A stretch of DNA of 64,000 bases from Tieghemostelium lacteum (lineage: Eukaryota; Evosea; Eumycetozoa; Dictyosteliales; Raperosteliaceae). The stretch's first letter is position 1; each line of letters opens with the position of its first letter. Below are positions 30,590 to 41,200 of this stretch, piece after piece. The DNA is taken from assembly GCA_001606155.1 (NCBI GenBank), contig LODT01000028.1, positions 1,526,735-1,590,734 on the forward strand, read 5' to 3'. The position numbers and the translations under genes were made by a program. The notes beneath the pieces were generated by a model that was given only the letters and a program-made list of their open reading frames with translations, searched no databases and was not told where the DNA came from.

Positions 30590-32797
30590 ATGAACTCATC
30601 CCAATTCAACAATTCATTTATGATGAATTCTGTATATAATAATTCATTATCAGTATCTACAATTCAAAAAGATATTGAAAAATATTTGGATGCAGATGAG
30701 ACAGGGGACCATACAACAACTCTATTATTTGAGGCACATGATACACTACAGAAACAACAAGAACTTATAGACCAACTAAAAGGTCAGCTAAAGAATGAAG
30801 GAAAGATAGAAAACGACTTTAGGACACAGTCATTGATACTCACAGATAAAGATAGTGAGTTGAAGGAATTCAAAAACAAGTGTTATGATTTGGAAAGACA
30901 GATTAAGTTCTATCAGACCAAAGCCGCTGAGGCAATGTTAAAAGTAGAAGACGAGAAAAAGAGTTCAGAAAGAAAGATTGAATCTAAAAATAAGGAGTTG
31001 GATGATCTGCAATCAAAGATTAGATATCTATCCACTTCAGATACTAGTAATAAGAAGAGGGCCGAAGAGCTCGAGTTAAAGATATCAGAAGTGGAAAGAA
31101 ACTATCAGTTAAAAGTAAAGTCATTGGAGAAAGAAAAGTTGCAATTTAGATCTGAAAATGTAGATTTAAAGCATAAATCAAATCAGTCACAGGATCAATG
31201 GTTTCAAGAGAGTAATAAAGACTCTCAGATACAGTTATTGTATTCACAGAAATTGGAATATGAACAACAGTTAAATGAACAGAAGCAACGATTGGATTCT
31301 GTGGTGACTGCTTTGGCTGATAGTGAGAAGCATTATGAGCTTTTAAAGCTATCAGTGTCCACTGGAACTTTAGAGAACGATTTAAAGAAACTTCGTCAAC
31401 AATTGGTAGATTCTGAAAATATTCGTAAATCTCTAACGAAAGAGGTAACCTATTGTCAGGAACAAAATGAAAAACTTCAAAAAGAGATTGGTAACTATCG
31501 ACAACAGGCACAGTCGATTGGTAATTCAGAGTTTATCAAACAGCAAAATGAAATGTTGAAAGATAAACTTTCGAGATTTGAAGAAACTCTCACTAAATAT
31601 AATACACTTCAGGTGGAGTTTAATCAACTGAAACAACAACAGAAACAGTATCAAATCAATGAAAATAATAATTATAGTAATAATCTGGGTATTACAGTTG
31701 ATGAACTAAAGATTAAATTGTCACAGGTTGAGATTGACAATCAAGTACTTTTAGGTAAATTAGGTGAGATGACTAGTAATTTGAGAGTTTTGGAAAACAG
31801 AAATAAGGAACTTCAGGAGTCTTTAGACCAAGATAAAGATTCAACCAATGTAAAGAACAGTAAAATCTCTGAACTGACAGATAAAATTAAGAGATTGGAA
31901 AAGAATAATTATCTATTGAAAGCTGAAAGAGATGGTATGAAGAGAATTCTAGATGCATTTGATGTCGAAGAGAACATCTCTTTGAAGAATAGTAATGGCG
32001 AAGATGGTGAAATTCAAGGTCAGAGTTCCAACAGTAAAATGAGACTAGAAAGAATAAATGAATTAGAAAGAGCACTAAATGAAAAGAATTTACTATTGGA
32101 ACAATATGAAAGTAAACTCTCAAAAGGCACCTCTACTCAAAATCTAAATCCAATGGATGTAGATGAAATTGATTATCGTGAAGAGTACCCTAAATTAAAT
32201 AAGGAAATTGAAAGATTAATGGAAGAAATTGCCATTTTAGAATCTAGATTGGGAAGAGGTGAATATGATCAATCTAAATTCAAAGTACTACACATGACTA
32301 GTAATCCTTCTAATATAGGTATGGAGGAGTCTAGTAATAATAATAATGCAAGTTCCCCATCAGGAGCTGACAAAAACCTTCTAGAAGAAAACCACAGACT
32401 ACAAATCCAAATTAATGATTTTGAAAAGAAAATGGAGCGTCTGAAAAGTGTTTTTAGACAAAAGATTAATGAATTTAGAGAAGCTGTCTACAGTCTACTT
32501 GGTTATAAAATTGATGTAGATACTCAAAATCGATATAAACTCATTTCAATGTACTCTGAGAAGGAGAGTGATTATCTAATGTTTCAATATTCACTGGTTA
32601 ATGGTACCTCTAGTGTCAATGGCAATCAACAACCTAAACAAAATGGTAAAGTTGGTAATATGGAGTTACTAGAAACTGATTTTACAAAATCTCTTGACAA
32701 GGAAATGAGGGCCTATCTATTCACTTGTAAATCTATACCATCATTTCTCAGTCAAATCACACTTGAATTATTTTCAAGACAAACATTTCATCCATAA
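30590..32797 (+). CDS. mad1l1: Spindle assembly checkpoint protein Mad1
   Basis: A single exon of 735 residues. Residues 55-560 are almost continuous coiled coil (QQELIDQLKGQLKNEGK and onward). The C-terminal globular part is diagnostic: LKSVFRQKINEFREAVYSLL, GYKIDVDTQNRYKL, a LLETDFTKSLD segment and IPSFLSQITLELFSRQTF at the end, all as in Mad1. Mad1 holds Mad2 at unattached kinetochores and catalyses its conversion to the closed form that blocks anaphase. The Mad2-interaction segment should precede this region near residue 470-550 but I cannot pinpoint it. Length matches human MAD1L1. Confidence 0.93.
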   Translation: MNSSQFNNSFMMNSVYNNSLSVSTIQKDIEKYLDADETGDHTTTLLFEAHDTLQKQQELIDQLKGQLKNEGKIENDFRTQSLILTDKDSELKEFKNKCYDLERQIKFYQTKAAEAMLKVEDEKKSSERKIESKNKELDDLQSKIRYLSTSDTSNKKRAEELELKISEVERNYQLKVKSLEKEKLQFRSENVDLKHKSNQSQDQWFQESNKDSQIQLLYSQKLEYEQQLNEQKQRLDSVVTALADSEKHYELLKLSVSTGTLENDLKKLRQQLVDSENIRKSLTKEVTYCQEQNEKLQKEIGNYRQQAQSIGNSEFIKQQNEMLKDKLSRFEETLTKYNTLQVEFNQLKQQQKQYQINENNNYSNNLGITVDELKIKLSQVEIDNQVLLGKLGEMTSNLRVLENRNKELQESLDQDKDSTNVKNSKISELTDKIKRLEKNNYLLKAERDGMKRILDAFDVEENISLKNSNGEDGEIQGQSSNSKMRLERINELERALNEKNLLLEQYESKLSKGTSTQNLNPMDVDEIDYREEYPKLNKEIERLMEEIAILESRLGRGEYDQSKFKVLHMTSNPSNIGMEESSNNNNASSPSGADKNLLEENHRLQIQINDFEKKMERLKSVFRQKINEFREAVYSLLGYKIDVDTQNRYKLISMYSEKESDYLMFQYSLVNGTSSVNGNQQPKQNGKVGNMELLETDFTKSLDKEMRAYLFTCKSIPSFLSQITLELFSRQTFHP

Positions 32798-32852
32798 GTA
32801 AACTTTAGATCTATAGCTTTACAGTTTCATTAATTATATTTTATTTAACCAT

Positions 32853-33437
32853 TTAGGCTTGTAAAGCCTGTGATTTCTTTTTACCTTCATTAATAGAATC
32901 CTTGTCGATTTGAGAGAATTTTGTGTATACTGTTACATCTTGTTTTAGAGTGAAACCAATATTATATTCAGTCAGTAGAATTGGGGTGACTACTATTCTT
33001 TGAATATCTCTTTCTACAGCTTCTATTCTCTTTTGACATTTTTTATTGAAAATTAACCAAGATTTCTCATACATGTATTTTTTTAATAGTTTATTGGAGA
33101 GTGCTTCCAATGAGGATTTTAATACTTTGGATAAACTAGATTCTTTATCTGAAATTAAATCAAATAAGTTATTAGCATTTTTTACATCAGTTGCAATTTC
33201 ATAATGATAGGTGAAGGTACTAGTTGGTTTACCACTATCACCAATCTTATATCCAATTTCTAAAACTATATCAATTAGATTTTCATTGTTTACAGTGTAT
33301 TTATAAACAAAGTAATGTCCATATACCTGTGTTATAACTCTGGTATTGTGTGTAAAAGTATGAATATCTTTACCAACATCATAAATTGACTTTACAAATG
33401 ATAATGAGTTATTGAGTGTACCTAATGGATCTGTCAT
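32853..33437 (-). CDS. Unknown protein, tandem paralogue A
   Basis: 194 residues, single exon. Shares with the next gene the N-terminal block LSFVKSIYDVGKDIH...RVITQVYGHYF, then VLEIGYKIGDSGK and ALSNKLLKKYMYEKS. It lacks a signal peptide and membrane segment, so it is probably cytosolic. It lacks the C-terminal tail of paralogue B. No known family is recognised; alternating beta segments followed by helices suggest a small alpha+beta domain. Confidence 0.7.
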   Translation of the reverse strand: MTDPLGTLNNSLSFVKSIYDVGKDIHTFTHNTRVITQVYGHYFVYKYTVNNENLIDIVLEIGYKIGDSGKPTSTFTYHYEIATDVKNANNLFDLISDKESSLSKVLKSSLEALSNKLLKKYMYEKSWLIFNKKCQKRIEAVERDIQRIVVTPILLTEYNIGFTLKQDVTVYTKFSQIDKDSINEGKKKSQALQA

Positions 33438-33571
33438 CCTTTTTGATTACTTTTATTTTTTTTAAATCAATTTAATTCAAATAAAAGATATTTTTAAATT
33501 CCACCCATCCATCCAATAATTAATTTAGGTTTTTCTAAATTTTTTTGAATAAAGAATTTATTTTATTTTCA

Positions 33572-34372
33572 TTAACCATTAACTACATTTAACCTATTTT
33601 CAGGTATATAAGGTATTATAGGCTCAATTTCTTTGGTTATTGGAGTATTTGGTACAACAGTAGTAACAATTTCTTTCATTAAAGTATTGTTGATGTATGG
33701 TGATGATCCTATTTGATTTTTTGATTTTATATTTACAATTGCATTAGATTCAGTAGGAGATGACATTGCACCATCTCTTTTATCAATAATAGGTGTTAAA
33801 CCTTCATTGATTGATATAATATCTTCTTCTTTGAACTTATTATATTCTTTTACCTTATCTTTAAAAATGACATTAATTGGTAAATCAGATTCTGGTATAT
33901 TTACTCTATAGTCTTTAATATGCAATATAGGTAACACAACTATTCTTTCCAGATGTCTTTTTACATATATAACCTTGTCCTGACAAATCCTATTAAATAA
34001 CATCATGGATTTTCTGTACATGTACTTTTTCAGAATCTTATTGGAAAGACATTCCATAGCATGATTTAAGACTTTAGATACTATTGAATCTTTATCTAGG
34101 AACCCATAGAGATGATTTGCATTTATAACTCTACCAATACCATAATGGTAGGTTCTAGACTTCTCAGTTTTACCACTGTCACCAATCTTATATCCAATTT
34201 CCAAAACTATATCTAATTTATCTTCTTCTGGTTGATAGATATAGAAATGTCCATATACTTGAGTTATAACTCTCCTATTGTGATTTAAATTATGAATATC
34301 TTTACTAACATCATAAATTGATCTGACAAATGATAATGCACTACCTATTGTAGCAAAAGGGTCTAATGCCAT
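33572..34372 (-). CDS. Unknown protein, tandem paralogue B
   Basis: 266 residues, single exon, same strand as paralogue A and 134 bases upstream of it. The first 170 residues align with A throughout (LSFVRSIYDVSKDIH, RVITQVYGHFYIY, VLEIGYKIGDSGK, LSNKILKKYMYRKS). About 75 extra C-terminal residues are polar and Pro/Thr/Asn-rich, probably disordered. The pair is a local tandem duplication. Function is unknown. Confidence 0.7.
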   Translation of the reverse strand: MALDPFATIGSALSFVRSIYDVSKDIHNLNHNRRVITQVYGHFYIYQPEEDKLDIVLEIGYKIGDSGKTEKSRTYHYGIGRVINANHLYGFLDKDSIVSKVLNHAMECLSNKILKKYMYRKSMMLFNRICQDKVIYVKRHLERIVVLPILHIKDYRVNIPESDLPINVIFKDKVKEYNKFKEEDIISINEGLTPIIDKRDGAMSSPTESNAIVNIKSKNQIGSSPYINNTLMKEIVTTVVPNTPITKEIEPIIPYIPENRLNVVNG

Positions 34373-34554
34373 TTTTTTATTATAAATAATTATGATTAGT
34401 TAATTTGATTATTTAAAAATTTTTAAGTATTGTGCGAATAGTTAATTATTGTGTAATTTTTAAATTCCCACACCCACAATTTAAAATATTTGTAAATTAT
34501 GATTTTTATTAAATTTAAGATATCAGTGAAAATTGTTACATTTAATCAATATAA

Positions 34555-36163
34555 TTAATTACCAAAAAAGAATTTTATTTTGATGTTTTCTAGTTTTTTG
34601 TTCTTTTGCTCAGGTTGAGTTGTAATTGGAGTTTCTAATTTGTTCTTTTTGGTGGGTTTTGTATTTGGATTTTGTTGAATGTTGAGAATTTTACTATTTA
34701 ACTGAGATTTGCTCTTGTTTAACTCCTCCATCTTCTTTTGTAAATTTAAGTTTTCTTTTGCTAATTCATCAATTTGATTTTCATAATCTTTATTTAATTT
34801 CTGTGTTATGATTTTAAAAAAATTAGAATTTGTTATATCAATATAATAAAATAGGGAAATTTATACATACAGTTAAATCTTTAATTTGTTGATTTGAGTT
34901 AGAGGATTGACTTGAAGCAGTAGTTGTTTTAATTGATTTTGATTGTAGTGCATTAAATGATCTATTTGAATTTTGAGTAAAAGTGTCGTTTTCTAAATCT
35001 TGATGTTTTAATTTAACTGGTAGAGTAGTTCTGGATTGTGTACCTGTGGTTGTAGTAGTTCCTGAATTACCAGAGTATTTTTCAAATGGTTGAATGGGTT
35101 CAAATGATTTTTTGTTTTCTAAACCTGCAACATTGAAATTTAGTGGATCAATAGGATTAAATAGTACAGAAATAGAGGTTATAGACCCTTTGATATGGTT
35201 GGCAAATGATCTTATTACTTGTCTACTAAATGTATCCCAAATATTTACAACACCATCTAAAGATCCTGATATTAGAAGACTGCCATCCATGGAGATGTTG
35301 AGTGATGAAATAGATTTGGTATGTCCAATAAACGTTTTCTTTTTTTGATTGACTTCCAATTCGGAACTGGATGTAAAAGATTGAGTATTTGAATGTTGTT
35401 GTTGGTTGGTTAACAATTGTGGATTGGAATTCAATGTGATGAGGTCAGTTTGATAGATTACACCGTCACCTCCACCTACGTATAATGTAGTTTCTGTGGC
35501 ATCTAATATTATAGATGTCAAAAATGTTGGGAATAGAATTGAGGTTATAGCTCTTCCACTGACAAGATCCCAAATCTTACAAGTTCTGTCAAGACTTACT
35601 GAAAACAATCTTGAATTACTTCCACCAAACCCACAGTGAATAGAGGTAATTCCCAAAGAGTGATCAGTAAAAGATTGTTTGTTTCTCAATAGACCTACAT
35701 CTTTATTCAGAATTTGTTCGAGAGACCATGTATTTATAACACCATCATCACCAGCAGTAACTAAATAAAAGTCATCTTTGGTGAACGAAATACATGTAAT
35801 CTTATTATAATGAGCTTCCCAGATTCTCAATAGAGATCCAGTTGCAACTTCCCATAGATATACACTACCACTACCACAACCCATTGCACAATAACTGCCA
35901 TCGTTGGACGATGCAATCACGCCTCCTTTCTCTTGTAATGGAGTTTTATATAGTGGTTGATCCTTTTTCCATGAATATACGTGAACTAGTGCTTTGTTAT
36001 GTTGTGATGTTATAAAATAGTCTTGTCCAATCATTGAAAATCCTCCTACATCACTTTGACTTGCCTGAAATGTTGCCAAACTGTTACCAGTTCTAATATC
36101 AAATACCATAATACTATTGTCATCCTTAGATGTCAATATCATAGTTTCATTTACATATGACAT
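34555..36163 (-). CDS. wdr18: WD-repeat protein WDR18/Ipi3
   Basis: Two exons, 36163-34871 and 34800-34555 (intron GTATGT...ACACAG), give 512 residues. At least five WD blades are readable (SKDDNSIMVFDIRTGNSLATF; GSGSVYLWEVATGSLLRIW; AGDDGVINTWSL; SVSLDRTCKIWDLVSG; SGSLDGVVNIWDTFSRQVI). The EAHYNKITCISFTKDD segment is typical of Ipi3/WDR18. Ipi3 works with Rix1 and Rea1 in maturation of the 60S pre-ribosome, and with Rix1 in chromatin licensing in yeast. The second exon adds a Lys/Glu/Asn-rich coiled-coil tail. Without splicing the frame ends in a few odd hydrophobic residues. Confidence 0.88.
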
Positions 36164-36276
36164 CTTCCACTTTAATTTATCTTTTTTTTTTTTGTAATAA
36201 AAACGAAACAGACGAATGATTTAAAAAATTTTTTTTTATTTTTTTTTTTGATCAAAAGTAAATCAGGTATTTGAAT

Positions 36277-36645
36277 ATGCAGAGATTTATAAAATCCTCT
36301 GTCTCTAATATAGGGAAATATGCCAATAAATCTACCATTCAAAATTCCAAATGTACAGTTTCAACATTAAATAATATATTTAAAAACAATAGTTCAGCAC
36401 CAGTAACTGTTGCCAGTACCACTTCTAGCACAGTTTCATCACTTTCATCTACTACCCCATTATCAAACTCTATATTTAAAAATAAAATGTATGCACTCCC
36501 TACCCACTAAATTCAAAAAATATAGATTCTAATTTAGAATGAAATTTGATATGACTACAATGACAGCAACAACTCTAGGATAAACACAGGAATTTCTTCT
36601 ACCTCTTTAATATTTTCTATATTAGGAAATGATGATGGTGGGTGA
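36277..36645 (+). CDS. Small Ser/Thr-rich protein with mitochondrial-type N-terminus
   Basis: ATG at 36277 (MQRFIKSSVSNIGKYANKST). The unspliced frame ends at 36510 (77 residues). A plausible intron 36489-36578 (GTATGC...CTCTAG) would swap the last five residues for a tail ending SLIFSILGNDDGG (stop 36645; 92 residues). The basic, hydroxylated, acid-free N-terminus fits a mitochondrial targeting signal. No domain is recognised. The spliced form is preferred because its signals match those of neighbours, but either could be right. Confidence 0.45.
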
Positions 36646-37073
36646 TTTTAAATTTATTTATATAGGTAGATATCTAGAATCTCTAAGAATCTAACTCTTT
36701 TTTTTTTATCATATTAACATGTAAATATTTTGAATGTTTCACTTCTTAAAATAGGCGGCTAATATTTTCATTTTGAATGAAAATTACGAAATAATATAGA
36801 TAGTCGAACATTTTAAAATATATTTATAAATATGATTATTATGAACTTATATAATAATTTAGAAAAGAAGAAGATTGTTCATAGACAATGTGTAAATTTT
36901 AAAAAACAATAAAAACAAACTCAGATTCTAAAAAAATATAATAATCAAAAAAGAGATAAAAACCATACATAACTAAAATGTTGTTATTGTTGTTGTATTT
37001 TTCTAGTTACTTTTTTTTTTTTACTAGACTTGGGTCTTCTACTTTTATATACTTTTTAAATATTATAATTTAT
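36646..37073. other. Intergenic, AT-rich
   Basis: Between convergent genes. Only T- and A-runs are seen; no gene. Confidence 0.45.
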
Positions 37074-37691
37074 TTAGAAAGATTTCAAGAAACCTTTGGA
37101 TTGGGCGAGTCTGTTTAAAGCTTCATCGGATTGACCATTGTGTCTGAGGAAACCACAGAAAGCAAAGGTGGTTTGTTCACCAGTGTATAGACCATCAGCA
37201 TTAACGTGACCGATGTTAATTTGAACTGAAGCGTGATCTTTAGCAGTAATTAAACGGTTGGTGCTTGAACTATATTTTCACAATGAAAAAAAGTTATGAT
37301 TAGATTCAAATTACTTTATGTTTTAGAAAATGTTTATATCTATTATCATCATTATTATAGGGGAGGGTCATAAAAAAAGGTAAATTGTCTATTATATCTC
37401 AAAACTATTATATTGATTATATTTTCACTTTTATATTCTTTAATGGTAATTCCAAAATTCATTCTAGTTATTCTATAGAATTCATAAAAAAATCCACATC
37501 CAACTAGATATTGTGAAAATAATAGGTATGCACTTTATAATAGCTATAAATAATAGATTTGTCTTTTTTTTTTGTCCAATTTAAAAAACCCTGTATAATT
37601 GATTATTTTGTGATATTGGTGATTATGAAATTGGAATACCTAAAACATACCACTTACGTGGGGTGTATAATTCAACGTTTTTGTCTGACAT
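37074..37691 (-). CDS. rps21: 40S ribosomal protein eS21
   Basis: Two exons, 37691-37651 and 37269-37074, join across an unusually long intron (381 bases, GTATGT...ATAG) to 78 residues. The junction restores [20 protein letters not shown], which matches the eS21 signature. The C-terminal [19 protein letters not shown] is also in family register. A more obvious donor five bases earlier (GTAAGT) would break the frame, so the second donor is used. eS21 sits on the small subunit near uS2. Codon use is strongly biased, as expected for a highly expressed gene. Confidence 0.93.
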
Positions 37692-37872
37692 CCTGTATTT
37701 CTTGTGCTGATAAAAGGGAGGAGGAAAAAAAAAAAAAACTTTTTTGCGATCACGATTTTTCATAAAGGTCTCTCATTAAAAAAACGTGTGTTTGTGTAAA
37801 TCATTTTTACAAAAGTTTTACACTATTTTTTTTAAAAATTTGATGTAAAACCTTTTTAGTGAATTACATTTA

Positions 37873-38925
37873 TTATTTCATTTGGGAACTGTGTTTCTTT
37901 ATAAGACTCATAGATTTGGCAACAAAAGCTTCTAGATGAAAGATTGGTTTTGAACCTAGTTGCATACGATGTTCATAGAAAGAGGCCCAATATATAATTT
38001 CAAATTTAACTGATTGGTCAACAACTTTGATGAGTTCTAATGCGAGATTTTTTATAATGAGTTCAGGTGGTATACAGTGGCCTATAAGTTCATAGAGTTT
38101 AGCACGAATGGAGGATAGCTTTTCAGGAGTTTGATCAGTGGTTATTTCACCGCTTATCATACTGATATATTTCTCCCAATCCAATTGATAGAGATCACAG
38201 GTTTGGAATGGGTATCCTTTAGCCTTGTGAGCTTCTAGTAATAATAAAGCATAACGAAGGTTGCCATTAGCATGTGTAATGAGATTGGTCATTAGTTTAG
38301 GTGGAATATCAAATTTCTCTGCTTTTGCAACCTTGGTGAGAACTTTCTCCATTTCTGAGGTGGTAGGTGCAGGAATTCTAATTCCTAGACAACGACTCTT
38401 TATAGGATCGATAACTTTTGCAGTAGATTCACAACACATAATCAATCTACAAACTGAACTGGATTTCTCCATGGTTCTTCTCAAAGCGTGTTGAGCGTCT
38501 TTTGAGAGTTTATCAACTTCATTTAAAACCACAATTTTAAAAGATCCAAAATAGGCGGTATCTATAGGTGGTGATTGTGCAATTTCTTTAATTATAGTCT
38601 GAATAACCAGTCTGTCATTGGTTCCAGCTTCTCCTGGATTGATTTCAATATGGAATTGTGAACTAATCATTGTAACATCTATATTCTTACTACTAGTTGG
38701 ATGTTTAAATGATTTATGTTCAATCTTAATCTTTAAAGCATTGGGACCATATATCTCTTTTAATATAGCTAGAATTCTAGTTTTTTTACCTGCACCTGTT
38801 GGTCCATATACTAATAAATGTGGAAAATCACCACCTACTATCATATTCTTTAGATTCTCTGATAAATCCAAATGATAATCCATCAAATCCAGTGAATTTG
38901 GCTTATGTTTATCTATCCATAACAT
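37873..38925 (-). CDS. rfc3: Replication factor C subunit 3
   Basis: 350 residues, single exon. Walker A GPTGAGKKT (41-49), then VVLNEVDKLSKDAQHALRRT, CCESTAKVIDPIKSRC (RFC box with the SRC arginine motif) and HANGNLRYALLLLEA. The Walker B position has NEVD instead of DEAD, as in human RFC3 (TEVD). RFC is the five-subunit clamp loader that places PCNA on primer-template junctions and takes part in checkpoint loaders. The length is normal. Its promoter is shared with mre11, with 154 bases between the two ATGs. Confidence 0.95.
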   Translation of the reverse strand: MLWIDKHKPNSLDLMDYHLDLSENLKNMIVGGDFPHLLVYGPTGAGKKTRILAILKEIYGPNALKIKIEHKSFKHPTSSKNIDVTMISSQFHIEINPGEAGTNDRLVIQTIIKEIAQSPPIDTAYFGSFKIVVLNEVDKLSKDAQHALRRTMEKSSSVCRLIMCCESTAKVIDPIKSRCLGIRIPAPTTSEMEKVLTKVAKAEKFDIPPKLMTNLITHANGNLRYALLLLEAHKAKGYPFQTCDLYQLDWEKYISMISGEITTDQTPEKLSSIRAKLYELIGHCIPPELIIKNLALELIKVVDQSVKFEIIYWASFYEHRMQLGSKPIFHLEAFVAKSMSLIKKHSSQMK

Positions 38926-39079
38926 TTTTAATATATAAATAATTTATCTCTACACTGTACAAAGAAATGTAATTCTAATAAAATAATTGACAAAAAAAGC
39001 GAGGGAAATTTTTTTTTTTTGAATTATCCAGTTTATTTAATTTCAGCGTGTTTAATCCACATCTGAGATTTGAAGTAAA

Positions 39080-41151
39080 ATGGACGATACAACGACTACT
39101 ACAACTACAACTACAGGTAATGGGCAAAAGAAAAATACATTAGGTGATAATGGAAATGATTTAGATGATACAATGTATGGATGTTTCAGTTGAAAATAAA
39201 GAATATATAGATTTTAATATAGGTTTTTGTTGGTGGTTATAGGAAGTCATCTGTTTTAAGGATATTAGTTGCAACAGATAATCATTTAGGATATTTAGAA
39301 AAGGATCCAATTAGAGGAGAAGATTCATTTAATTCATTTGAAGAGATATTACAGTATGCACATCAATTAAAAGTAGATATGGTTTTGTTGGGTGGTGACT
39401 TGTTTCATGATAATAAGCCTAGTAGATCATGTTTATATAAGACAATGGAACTATTTAGAAAATATTGTCTTGGTGACTCACCAGTGCGTATTCAGTTCCT
39501 TTCAGATCAAAATGTAAATTTTTCCAACCAATTTCACACTGTAAATTATGAGGATCCAAATTTCAATATCTCTCTACCTATATTTTCAATTCATGGTAAT
39601 CACGATGATCCAACTGGTGAAGGTGGTCTAGCAGCACTTGATTTACTATCTGTTAGTAATTTGGTTAATTATTTTGGAAAATCAGATGATATAGATGACA
39701 TTTCAATATACCCTCTACTTTTGGGGAAAGGTGATACAAAGATTGCTATCTACGGTCTAGGTAACATTAGAGACGAGAGATTGTACAGAACATTCTCAAA
39801 ACAAAAAGTCAAGATGATGAGACCTGTAGAGAACACTGACGATTGGTTTAATATATTAGTTCTTCACCAAAACAGAGTTGCTCATAACCCCAAGAATTAT
39901 GTGCACGAGAAGATGATTGACTCTTTTGTTGATTTTGTCATTTGGGGACACGAACATGAGTGTCTTATTAACCCACAAGCAAGTGGTGTTGGTGAGTTTC
40001 ATATAACTCAACCAGGATCTTCAGTAGCCACTGCACTTTCCGAAGGTGAAAGTAAAGATAAATTTGTTGGACTTTTAGAGGTTTTTAAAAACCAGTTTCG
40101 TTTCAAACCCTATCCTTTGAATACCATCAGACCTTTTATATTGGACAATATAGTACTGTCTGATAGTAACATTCATCCAACTGAACAGGGTGAGATATTC
40201 ACCTATCTCGAATCCAAAGTAGAATCCATGATTGAAGAGGCCAAAGAAAAAGTCAGAGGTAAACCCAATGAGAAAATGTTACCCCTGATAAGACTTAAAG
40301 TAGATTACACTGGTTACTCTAGTGTCAACCCACAGAAATTTGGCCAGACTTTTGCAGGTAGAGTTGCAAATCAAAATGATATCCTATTATTTTACAGGAA
40401 AAAAACTCAAGCAAATAGTGGGACTAAAAAGGATATTTTTGAAGGTGAGAAAACTAAAAATCAAGATAAAATCAAAGTTGGTGATTTCATTTCTGAGTTT
40501 TTAGGTAATACACCATCGGATAGATTGCAAATTCTCTCCGAGAGTGATCTTCACGAGGCTCTTCATAATTTTGTCGAAAAGGAGGAATCTGAATCACTTA
40601 TTGATCTTGTAAATTTAACATTAACCAACACTCACAAATATCTCAGTAAAAATATAACAACTCAAGAATCTCATGAGGAATTTATTCAAAAGTATATCAT
40701 GGATAATTTCCCACTCCAAAAAGATAAAATACCAAGTACCTCTACTACAACTACTCCAACTAAATCAACTACAAAAAGTAAGAATAAAAATAATAACAAT
40801 AATGATGATGAGGATGTAGATATGGAAAGAGAAGAAGATTCTCATGGTCATGAACATAGTCATGGTGGTCAATCACCATTGGTTTCCAGTGATGATGAAG
40901 GTGACGATTTCAATGATGACATGTTATTTAGTAATACTACATCTACAACAAGTGGTAAAGTATCACAACCTCCTACACCTACTGTAAAAACAAGAGGTTC
41001 AGCACCTGTTATAAATGTAATTGATTCGGATAGTGATGAAGATCGTTCTGTAAATATAGGTAAACCTGCTGCTAAAACCGCCAAAAAGAGGGGTAAGACA
41101 AAGAATCCACCTGACCAACCACCAATTAAAAAAGCAAAGGGTAAAAAATAA
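39080..41151 (+). CDS. mre11: Double-strand break repair nuclease Mre11
   Basis: Two exons, 39080-39174 and 39243-41151 (intron GTATGG...TTATAG), give 667 residues. The phosphoesterase motifs are complete: ATDNHLGY (about 42-49), LGGDLFHDNKPSR, IHGNHDDPTGEGG, VLHQNR and WGHEHEC. The Mre11 DNA-binding cap follows (about 300-480), then an acidic/His-rich low-complexity stretch and a basic C-terminus (PPIKKAKGKK). Mre11 acts with Rad50 and Nbs1 to resect and tether broken ends. Exon 1 encodes a poly-Thr leader. The frame without exon 1 starts inside the first catalytic motif, so splicing is required. Confidence 0.95.
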
Positions 41152-41200
41152 AAATTGATTTGAGAAAGAGTGAATGAATATTCAATAATTGGTTTATTAG

